DNA of 30,792 nucleotides from Priapulus caudatus (taxonomy: Eukaryota; Priapulida; Priapulimorpha; Priapulimorphida; Priapulidae): positions 201,280 to 232,071 of the forward strand of contig NW_014577268.1 in NCBI RefSeq assembly GCF_000485595.1, read 5' to 3'. A program made the position numbers and the translations under genes. Below, in pieces: positions 1-8,273 of the stretch. Every line of letters starts with the position of its first letter. Positions within the stretch are counted from its first letter, which is position 1. The notes beneath the pieces are model-generated. The model worked only from the letters and a program-made list of their open reading frames with translations, made no database searches and was not told the DNA's origin.

Positions 1-32
1 CTCTCTCTCTCGCTCTCTCACTCGCACGCGCG

Positions 33-77
<45 letters not shown>

Positions 78-290
78 CTCCCCGCTCCTTCTCTTTATTT
101 TTTATTATCTCTCTCTATCCCTAATATCCCCTTCACCCTTTTCTTTTCCTTCCTCCTCTCTCTTTTATTTCTTTTCTTTCTCTTTCTTTTCTTTTCCTTC
201 CTATCACACTGTCTACCCTTTCCCTCTCTCTCTTCCTCGCCCGCGCTCGCGGTCGCATCTTTCCCTCTTTTCTCGCGCGTTCTCACTTCT
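1..290. repeat. Polypyrimidine / (CT)n microsatellite tract
   Basis: A nearly pure CT dinucleotide run (about 1-76) grades into a degenerate C/T-rich tract to about 290. Open frames across it are low-complexity (Lys/Arg/Glu-rich on the minus strand) and are not credible genes. From about 300 to 740 I see no gene, repeat or RNA signal. Confidence 0.9.
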
Positions 291-741
291 TTATTCATAG
301 ATAGCCACAATTTTAAATAGTATTATGCGCAGGTAAGGGGATTTGCTTGGAAAACCTATATAGATTGAAGGATTTAAATGCCTGTATAGCAATCCCAAGA
401 TAATGCAGCGCTCGCTCGTGAAGGCGGTGAGGGAGGCGGTAGTAGAGAGTGCATGTTAACCAAATAACTGTACAAACAACCACTAGACTTGGTTCTGTAA
501 GAGAATTTTCCTCTCTCCTTACTAATAAAGGCGGCCAGTGGCCTACATGTAAAGAAGAACTGTGTTTCGCTCATACATCATCGCCCGAATTTCACCGATA
601 AAATGGGTACGTTTACCATTGAATTCCTACACGGGCCAATTATTTGATAGTTTTATATAGAAGAATAATCCGAGAAACGGACCAATTAGGCGAACGGACA
701 GACGTCACAGTTAATCACTTCAATGATTGGGTAATCGCCGC

Positions 742-879
742 CTGTCTCTGTCTGACCATAGGCCCTTGGAGGCTCAAGTTTCAAGAAGAGTATAAGAGCG
801 AAGCGGGCGAAGCGAAGCGCTTCGCTCTTATACTCTTCTTGAAACTTGAGCCTCCAAGGGCCTGTGGTCTGACAGACAG
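742..879. repeat. Long near-perfect hairpin (foldback element)
   Basis: Left arm 742-805 pairs with right arm 818-879 across a 12-base loop. The inner 46 bp (760-805 with 818-863) are perfectly complementary; the outer 18 bp carry a few mismatches and a small indel. The inner end contains GCGAAGCG runs and a 16-base palindrome at 811-826. No coding frame crosses it sensibly. It could be a foldback MITE; I could not identify a convincing target-site duplication. Transcription would give a long double-stranded RNA hairpin. Confidence 0.85.
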
Positions 880-983
880 TTAAGCTACCGGAACTCTGTC
901 AAACAAAACAAATAAACAACAACATCTGGACATGAGAAGCCAGATGAGTCGCGCAGAGGATACGACCTAAAGAATGACGGTAT

Positions 984-1045
984 AATTAATATATTAATTA
1001 ATTATATATTATTATAATATATAAAGAATAATTAAATAACTTAAT
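984..1045. repeat. AT-rich low-complexity tract
   Basis: About 60 bases almost entirely of A and T (TAATTAATTA type), directly next to the AT-rich inverted repeat at 1047-1108. No gene signal. Confidence 0.7.
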
Positions 1046-1046
1046 T

Positions 1047-1108
1047 ACTTTCAGCTGTAGTTAATTATAATTAATAATATTAATTATAATTAACTACCAG
1101 CTGAAAGT
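1047..1108. repeat. Inverted repeat covering a predicted splice donor
   Basis: Arms of about 29 bp (1047-1075 and 1079-1108) are complementary apart from one extra C, with almost no loop. Each arm carries CTTTCAGCTG at its outer end and an AT-rich inner part. On the minus strand the right arm is the last 11 bases of the CAP exon plus the first bases of its intron, so the predicted donor lies inside the stem. Confidence 0.8.
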
Positions 1109-1424
1109 GCTCGCAGGCGCGTTCCCGGCCGTAGCGACAGGTGTTCGTCTTCATATTGTAGGCGACACCGCCGAGGAACCACTGCTTGACAACTTGCGAG
1201 ATGCTGCGACCACTCGCCACGACGGCGTAGTTCAAGTTACTGCCCGCCGCCGCGTCCGAATCGTCGTCGTAGACTGCCGTCGCGTCGTAGCTTAGTGACA
1301 GCGGCCCGTAGTCGTAGTCGACGATGGCGTCAGTCTGCGGCTGATTGTCCAGATCGACCAAGTACGGAATTCGAACGCAGGTAGCCAGCAATCGCGCCTG
1401 CGCCTCTAGTTCGTCGCTCCAGAA
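1098..1424 (-). CDS. Internal exon of a CAP-superfamily (CRISP/PR-1-like) protein, partial gene
   Basis: A 109-codon open exon is read on the minus strand. Upstream of 1424 the minus strand reads TGTTTTTACAG, a good 3' splice site; at 1098 the exon ends CAGCTG followed by GTAGTT, a plausible donor. Both ends are phase 0. The exon starts [16 protein letters not shown], matching the first CAP helix (W-x-x-E-L-x-x-A-x-x-x-A-x-x-C). Near its end it has VVKQWFLGG, then N-T-C and CEHFQL, matching the CAP region with the conserved His of the GHYTQ motif (H106 of the exon). Ending just before the usual VVW strand suits a conserved intron position. Between these lies an unusual Asp/Tyr/Ala-rich insert (about residues 35-65: [15 protein letters not shown]). 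CAP proteins are normally secreted, cysteine-rich and non-enzymatic. Flanking exons were not found: the 5' side runs into microsatellite and the 3' side shows no match down to position 1. Confidence 0.6.
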
Positions 1425-1484
1425 CTGTAAAAACACAGAGGCTCACGTCGACAGACGTTTTTATATATATGTACGTACGTACGC

Positions 1485-1735
1485 GCGCACGCACGCACAC
1501 ACACGCGCGCACACACGCATACACACACACACACACACACGCACACACACACACGCAGTCACGCACGCGCACGCATGCACACACGCCCACACACACGCAT
1601 GCACACACACACGCGCGCGCACGCACACACATACACATACACATACACATACGCCCACGCACGCACACACGCCCACACGCCCACACGCACACACGCACAC
1701 ACGCTCACACGCACACACGCGAACACACATGCACA
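1485..1735. repeat. Compound (CA)n / (CACG)n microsatellite
   Basis: Alternating purine-pyrimidine tract of CACA, CACG and CATA steps. It lies in the intron upstream of the CAP exon on the minus strand. Reading frames here give only Thr-His or Cys-Val repeats and are not genes. From 1740 to 2460 I see nothing recognisable. Confidence 0.95.
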
Positions 1736-2467
1736 CGCCTCTTGCTGTCGCTTTCTTTCTACGTAGGTATTACTAAAATTACAACGCCGCTTCCCGTAGT
1801 TGGTTTCTTCTTCTAATGCTATAAAGTTAGTTAGTGACTACAATTTTACGTTATCATTATGTCGCACCACGTAGCAACCAGAGCCCATCATCTCTAAAAG
1901 TATTAGGTGATAAAGGGTATAATGCACTAGACTAAATGTTAAATAGGATTATTCTGACATCCACAAATATCACAGTTGATCTGACTTGACATTTTATGTT
2001 CATTAATTCGCATGCAGGGACATCTAACTTCATCTGTGGACAACGCCGACAAGACATCGTTGTAGCTGATGTGTTTTCAAGTCATGTCGTAGCAAGTCTA
2101 CCTGTACTCATACTGTGTACCTGTACTGTGACTCATAGAGAGAACACGAATATAGTAGTCACGAATAATAACTAACGCGGGTGATCATTAATCGTACATT
2201 GTCGCTATTCTGAGATAGCTGACTACAGCGTAATGCAGCCAACCAGCTCACCGCAGTTCTGATATCTGTGATTTGTTCATCGTTACGGCCACCGTAATGT
2301 GCATTTAGAAGCAATTAGCGAGGACTGTGAAGCAATTAAGGGCTATGCTCATTGATTCTCGTATCACCATTCTCAGAAAATTTCGGGGGTGTGCATCATC
2401 TGCATCTCGTAGTGTCTTTCTAAGACATGTTGCCTAACTTTTGATAGATATCGTGAGTCATATCCTT

Positions 2468-2704
2468 CGCGCACGCACGTACGCACGCACACACGCGCGC
2501 GCACACACACGCACACGCCCACGCACACCACACACGCAGGCACACACGCAACCGCTCACACACACGCACACGCACACGCACACGCACACGCACACGCACA
2601 CGCACCGCACACGCACACGCACACGCACACGCCACACGCACACGCGACACGCACACGCCACGCACACACACACACACACGCACACACACTCAACGCACAC
2701 ACAC

Positions 2705-2755
<51 letters not shown>

Positions 2756-2840
2756 GCACACACACACACACACACACACAGCACAACACAGCACACACAC
2801 ATACACACACACACACACACACGCACACACACACACTCAA

Positions 2841-2916
<76 letters not shown>

Positions 2917-2930
2917 AAACACACACACTC

Positions 2931-2988
<58 letters not shown>

Positions 2989-3008
2989 TATATATATATA
3001 TATATATA
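2468..3008. repeat. 540-bp (CA)n microsatellite with (TA)n end
   Basis: An almost uninterrupted alternating purine-pyrimidine run: CACG-rich at first, pure CA from about 2710, ending in (TA)n at 2988-3008. Short TCAA interruptions recur at 2689, 2836, 2914 and 2928. Tracts of this type can adopt Z-DNA. All frames in it are artefacts. Confidence 0.95.
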
Positions 3009-3234
3009 GCGTACCAGCTTTGTTCATATAGCTACATATCCGGATCCGTGATCCATCGCTACTAACTGGCCAGCTTGTTGTGGGATGCCACTACTGGTAA
3101 ATGTCCCTGCGCCGCATGAACGCAGTGTCGCTTGGTGGAATGCTTCAGGCTGGCGACTAGAACGACCCTATATAAGCATAAGATGACCATGAATAAATGG
3201 CAGCAAAGAATTGCCTTACGTATATTATGCCCGC

Positions 3235-3490
3235 GCAGTGTGTGCGGTCGCGTGCGGTGTTCGTGGCGTGCGTACATGTGCTGCGTGCTTTGTGCGTACT
3301 TACGCGCGGGTGCGTACATGCGTGCGTGATTGCGCGCACGTTTATGTGCGTGTGTGCATTGTACATGCGTGCGTACTTGCGGGTACGTTTATGTGCGTGT
3401 GTGTACATGTGTGCGCGCTTGCCGTACGTTTACGTTACGTGTGTGCACATGCGTGCGTGCCTGAGCGTAGGTTTACGTGCATGGTGAAGC
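3235..3490. repeat. Degenerate GTGCGT / GTAC-rich cryptic repeat
   Basis: Irregular repeats of GTGCGT, GTACAT and TTTATGTGCGTGTG, probably an aged (GT)n/(GTGC)n array. Open frames on both strands are Cys/Val/Arg- or Thr/His-rich and are not credible. 3500-3770 shows nothing recognisable. Confidence 0.75.
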
Positions 3491-3797
3491 GTGCATCACA
3501 GTATAAAGGTGTCAATGCTAAATAAGTCTTCGGACGCATACATGTGCGAAAACCACAATTCCGCCGCTATAATGCCGTCTATTAGGCATCAATGGCAACC
3601 TCCATAATCGTCAGGCAGGAGCGTGTAAAATTTCACGAGGCCAAGAAATTGCCTAGGTGAATGTTGCGGTGGCATCCTACAATAGTAGGTGCAAACTAAT
3701 GCGCGTGTTAATTATACGTATGTATATACATGCATTCATGTAAACGGCACCTTTCATTCGTATCTATTCTCGCTCACTCATTCGCGCGCGAGCGCCG

Positions 3798-4090
<293 letters not shown>

Positions 4091-4550
4091 TTAGATGAAG
4101 TTCGTGCTCTATATTCAATGGAATATTGATAAGTGCTTATGCTTCGATGTCACACATTAGTCCCACAGTAACGGCATGTATATGAATGCAGGTCTTCGCG
4201 CATGTTTTCTCTATTTACCGTAATCATCCGTAACGCTTCTGTGTAAGCAGATCGCATGCATAGATTCGTATGAATTTGTCTACGCACCAAGTTATACGGC
4301 ATAATACGCATTTAATGCAGTCGTCAATCGCATAACGCACCACGCAGAAGTAATGGTATTGCATTTCAAAATAGCTGAGCCACTCCTGTCTACGCGATAC
4401 CTTGGACAAAAAATCTACCGTAATATCTCGAGAATATAGGCTTTATAACGACGCCTATTGTAGTTTTAACGTGTAGAACTAAACAGGAGTTACAGATTTA
4501 CAGTCTTCCCATATTATTACTATCCATAAATCTATAGCTATTCATCCACC

Positions 4551-4712
4551 CAGCCGTCCGTCCTGTCCGTCAGTCTGTTTGTCCGTCCGCCTGTCTGTCC
4601 GTCTGTCCGTCTGCCTGTGTTTGTGTGTTAATCTGTCCGTCTGTCTGTCTGTCTGTCTGTCGGTAAAATGAATAATAATAAATAATAGATATATATATAT
4701 AATAAATATTAA

Positions 4713-4751
<39 letters not shown>

Positions 4752-4800
4752 ATGTATAAATTTACGAATAAATTATTAAAATAAATAAATAAATAAATAC
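4551..4800. repeat. Adjacent (TCTG/TCCG)n and (AAAT)n microsatellites
   Basis: Tetranucleotide TCTG/TCCG repeats run from about 4552 to 4662. They are followed by an ATAT/AATA tract and a clean AAAT/TAAA array (about 4708-4755, with a second block at 4780-4799). Non-coding. Confidence 0.9.
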
Positions 4801-4999
4801 ATTAGGGAGCGGCGCGAGAGTTTCTTTCCTTATTACCGAGGGAGGCGAAGACTAGGACCATCATCGTGCAGCTGCCTGTCATCCTCATGTTTCTTGCTCG
4901 TCCGCTGACAACGACGTCCGCTTGCTACTGCTGCGTGAAACTATCGCTCGACTTCTCTCGATCTCTCGTCTATCAATCTATTATATCACAGAATATATG

Positions 5000-5237
5000 C
5001 ATGTATGAAACGCTAACGCAGCACCGGATGCCGATGCCGACAATCACGACGACGACGACGACGACGCCGATGATGATAGAAGCGACGACGAGGCAAAACC
5101 TACGCGCCGCGGCGACACTGTCAACTATGCACACCACGCGACACCCTACAACAGCGAAACTCTTTCAGGCGACGAATGCAGGCGCAGCAGCAGCAGCACT
5201 GTCCCTCGTGCGTCCGCGATGTCGCGCTTGCGTACGG
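5000..5237 (+). CDS. Possible exon encoding an acidic, Asp-rich disordered segment
   Basis: In the frame NANAAPDADADNH the stretch is open from a TGA at about 5000 to a strong donor (ACGG followed by GTGAGT at 5238). It encodes a poly-Asp run (about seven Asp with one Ala), then a Ser/Arg-rich segment (YNSETLSGDE, RRSSSS). A weak acceptor (TAACGCAG) ends near 5020. Base composition is GC-rich compared with its neighbours, as in an exon. Against it: the Asp run comes from a GAC trinucleotide repeat, other frames are also open, and I recognise no domain. Treat it as a low-confidence candidate. Confidence 0.25.
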
Positions 5238-5428
5238 GTGAGTCACCCGTGCTGCGACGACACGGTTTTATCGTCGCCGCGTGCTGATGGCGACCCACGC
5301 GATCGGCTGACGTGCCGTAGCGACGTCGACGACGCAGCGCACGATCCGCGCGGCGGTCACTGCGTGCTGCGCTGATGATGATGATGACGCTGCCACACAG
5401 CGCAGACAGCTGCTGCTCTATAATGACT

Positions 5429-5470
<42 letters not shown>

Positions 5471-5492
5471 ACTAATAATAATAATAGTAATG

Positions 5493-5527
<35 letters not shown>

Positions 5528-5540
5528 CATAATAATAAGG
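5429..5540. repeat. (AAT)n microsatellite, upstream side of retrotransposon fragment
   Basis: About 110 bases of nearly pure AAT/TAA repeats with a few substitutions. The retrotransposon reading frame begins directly at its 3' edge. A matching AAT run follows the element at about 6592-6635. Confidence 0.9.
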
Positions 5541-6591
5541 CAAAATGGTGGTCGTGGTCTCATTGAACTGATGTCTGCGTACAACACTGCCATTGTAGGT
5601 CTAGGCGACTACATCGAGTTAAGGAAGACAAATTTACAAAGCTTATCAAAATCCATCAGTCTGGAAAATCAAAGCACGCTCTCTTACGTGAGGCTAAAGA
5701 AATAAAAGCCAAATACTTGTCTCTTCAGCTTACCTGCCAATCCTCAACCAAGCAGAGACTGAAGGCCAATATGGAAGCAGAGAAAATCGAGGTATTGAAG
5801 AACAAGCCTTTGCATTAAAGGTTCTACACGAGCTTCGACAGGCCATTTGTCGACAAGATTGCAAGCGTTGCTTGGCTGAGTAGTTTCGGGCTCAAGGGGG
5901 AGACAGAAAGCCTGATCATTGGAGCCCAGGCCCAAGCACTTAACACCAGATACCATCAATGCAACATCCTCAAGCAACAGGTCAACAGCAAGTGCAGAAT
6001 GTGCAGCAAGGCAGAGGAGACCATCGGCCATATTATCGCCGGATGCACAGTGCTGGCCCCAACCGAGTACATAAACCGCCTTAACAAGGTAGCCAGCTAT
6101 CTGCACTAGTCAATCTGCAGTGAATTTGGTGAGCAAGTACCTGACAAGTGGTATGAACATACTCCGAGACCAGTTACCAACATTGGAGATACTACCATCA
6201 TGTGGGATATGGCAGTGCAGACAGATCGCACGATACCTGCAAACCGCCCTGATATAGTGCCCCACAATAAGAAAGAAAAACGATGCCTACTGATTGACGT
6301 AGCCGTACCAGGTGATACTAACATCATGGTGAAGGAAAGAGACAAACTCGCCAAGTACAAATATCTGGAGATCGACATTAGGAGGATGTGGAATACTCTC
6401 TCACACTATACTCTCTCTCACCTCTCTCTCACTGGCTCTCTAACGCTTTTCTTTTTTTCTAGACCTTTACTTTTCTTTCTTCTACCTCTCTCTCCCTATC
6501 TCTCTGGATTCCTTTTTCGTTTTTCTTGTACTGCATATGTCTCCCTTTCTTTCCTTTTTCTCTCTTATTCGCTCTTTATTTCGGACGATGT
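5541..6591 (+). pseudogene. 5'-truncated non-LTR retrotransposon, RLE type (Dong/R4-like), decayed
   Basis: The reading frame starts right after the AAT repeat with QNGGRGLIEL and AIVGLGDYI, shifts frame near 5620, and continues as a recognisable C-terminal reverse-transcriptase-element tail. Motifs seen in order: WLSSFGLKGETESLI; a CX2CX8HX4C zinc knuckle (KCRMC to AGC, about 5995-6050); PANRPDIV followed about 12 residues later by LIDVAVP, the PD..D pattern of the restriction-like endonuclease; and LEIDIRRMW. In-frame stops occur at 5816 (TAA) and 6107 (TAG), and the frame is lost in CT-rich DNA after about 6395. 6396-6591 may be its 3' region. Such proteins nick target DNA and prime reverse transcription from it. 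Dong of the silkworm is known to insert into TAA repeats, which fits the flanking AAT runs. Non-functional. Confidence 0.75.
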
Positions 6592-6598
6592 ATAATAA

Positions 6599-6635
<37 letters not shown>

Positions 6636-6640
6636 GTTCT
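6592..6640. repeat. (AAT)n microsatellite, downstream side of retrotransposon fragment
   Basis: AAT repeats follow the 3' edge of the retrotransposon remnant. A degenerate repeat of GAATAATA and AGAACGA motifs follows to about 6730. 6730-6960 is unremarkable C/T-rich sequence. Confidence 0.85.
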
Positions 6641-6959
6641 AACACCAATAATAAATATTATCAGGAGTGAATAATAATAGAACGATGAATAATAGAACGA
6701 GTGAATAATAATCTATTATTATTCACTGCGGATATTATTAGTACACTACAGAGGCTCCTCAATTGTCTTTCACATTAAAACTCCCATACTATTTCAAGCT
6801 ATCGCCCCCCTCCTCTCTCTCCCATTTTCCCGCTCCCCCTCTCTCCATCCTCTCTAGCCGCCGCCACTGATCGCTCTGTTGTCGTGTCATGTGTCGCACG
6901 CCGGTGTAGGCTTGATGACGCCGTGCCAGCCGACACTTATGGCTTCACACAGATCACGC

Positions 6960-7378
6960 TTGTGCGTGCGTGCCGAGCGGCTGCGTTTGAGCATGCGTGT
7001 GCACGCGCGGCGCGGCATTGCGTGCCTGTGTGCGTGGTGGTGTGCGTGCGCGGCTGTGCGTACGTGTGTGCGTGCGCGGCTGTGCGTGCGTGTGTGCGTG
7101 CGCGGCTGGGCGTGCTTGTGTGCGTGCTTGTGTGCGTGCGCGGCTGTGCGTACGTGTGTGCGTGCCTGTGTGCGTGCTTGTGTGCGTGCGCGGCTGTGCG
7201 TGCTTATATTCGTGCGCGGCTGTGCGTACGTGTGTGCGTGCGCGGCTGTGCGTGCGTGTGCGTGTGCGCGGTTGTGCGTGCGCGTGTGAGTGTGTGCGTG
7301 CGCGGCTGTGCGTGCGTGTGTGTGTGCGTGCGCATGTATCATGCGCGCGGGCGTGTGCGTGTGCGTGTGCGTGAGGAG
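6960..7378. repeat. GTGCGTGCGCGGCT-type minisatellite
   Basis: About 400 bases of tandem, slightly variable units built from GTGCGTGCGCGGCTGTGC with GTACGTGT variants. All three plus-strand frames stay open and read Cys/Val/Arg/Ala repeats (such as CVRARLCVRV) because the repeat lacks stops. This is not evidence of a gene. 7380-7770 is unremarkable. Confidence 0.85.
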
Positions 7379-7774
7379 TGATAAAATATCAAATCTGTAA
7401 AACGGTGTCTATTTATTATATAACCTTCGCACAGTACTTCACCCTCTCTAGTGTTACAAACACCCACAACACAATGATACGCCGAAGCAACTTACGAAAT
7501 AACCAAACTTTAGCATAAATTACGCTTTCACGCTACAGAAAAAGGTCCGAGCTCCCTTCCGATCTAAAACCCTGAAATCGCACTTAAAATGTACAATAAA
7601 TAAAATAGCTCCTCGTTTCATCACATTACTGAAGCATTATGCAGTGTCACATAGACAATTTATATCCTCATACATAAACTACATGCTCTATTTTTTACCA
7701 TCAGGATTATATTATGCGGCAGTATTACTGATGGCTGATATCTATCCGTTCTTTCACTGTACTACAATGTCCAA

Positions 7775-7985
7775 TTGTGTTGTGTTGTGTTGTGTTGCGT
7801 TGTGTTGTGTCGTATTGTATTGTATTGTATTGTATTGTATTGTATTGTACTGTGTTATATTGTATTGTATTGTCTTGCATTGTATTGTATTGTAGTGTAC
7901 TGTATTGTTACTATTGTATTGTATTGTATTGTATTGTATTGTATTGTATTGTATTGTATTGTATTGTATTGTATTGCATTGTTTT
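7775..7985. repeat. (TGTTG)n / (TATTG)n pentanucleotide microsatellite
   Basis: A pentamer array begins as TGTTG/TGTTGCG (7777-7812) and then becomes TATTG/TGTAT to about 7982, with a short interruption near 7905. Reading frames give Cys-Ile-Val-Leu-Tyr repeats and are artefacts. Confidence 0.95.
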
Positions 7986-8227
7986 CTGTCTTAGCTTGAA
8001 ATTCGCTATATTGTGCTGTATTTCATTATTTATGTCTATGAGTCGACAGTGCTAATTCCGTGAGCTGTATACAATAACACTATGTTATCAGGAGAATATA
8101 ATATAGATCATCATCTGATATTATTATACACTCCCGTTGACACTGATGTCAGTACATGCAGCCTAGTGTGCTAAATCAATCAATGTAATCATCGTTGTGC
8201 TCTCTCGACTCCATTTACTGCTTATGC

Positions 8228-8266
8228 GCTGATTGGTTGCATTTACCACGCCATGCATTGTGGGAC
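8228..8266. promoter_or_regulatory. Proximal promoter: CCAAT box plus ZNF143/Staf-like site
   Basis: Just upstream of the chromodomain start codon at 8274, the plus strand reads GATTGG (8231-8236), an inverted CCAAT box. The minus strand of 8249-8266 reads GTCCCACAATGCATGGCG, which matches the Staf/ZNF143 consensus at 16 of 18 positions by my count. NF-Y and ZNF143 sites are typical of TATA-less housekeeping promoters. The distances (8-45 bases from the ATG) suggest a very short 5' UTR or a downstream start site. Inference only. Confidence 0.45.
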
Positions 8267-8273
8267 ATTTAAA

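Noticed and set aside
1330-1816. Long open frames on both strands across the CA/CACG tract
   Set aside because: They are Cys-Val or Thr-His repeats produced by a stop-free microsatellite, present in several overlapping frames at once.
2420-3065. Open frames up to 196 codons over the CA repeat
   Set aside because: Pure dinucleotide-repeat translation with no unique sequence.
4866-5375. 169-codon frame starting at a GTG
   Set aside because: No ATG start, threonine run from an ACG repeat, and it reads through a strong splice donor at 5238; the alternative frame was kept only as a weak exon candidate.
6879-7381. Apparent Cys-rich repeat protein (CVRARLCVRV units)
   Set aside because: All three forward frames and one reverse frame are open because the minisatellite unit lacks stops; a cysteine-rich secreted protein is not supported.
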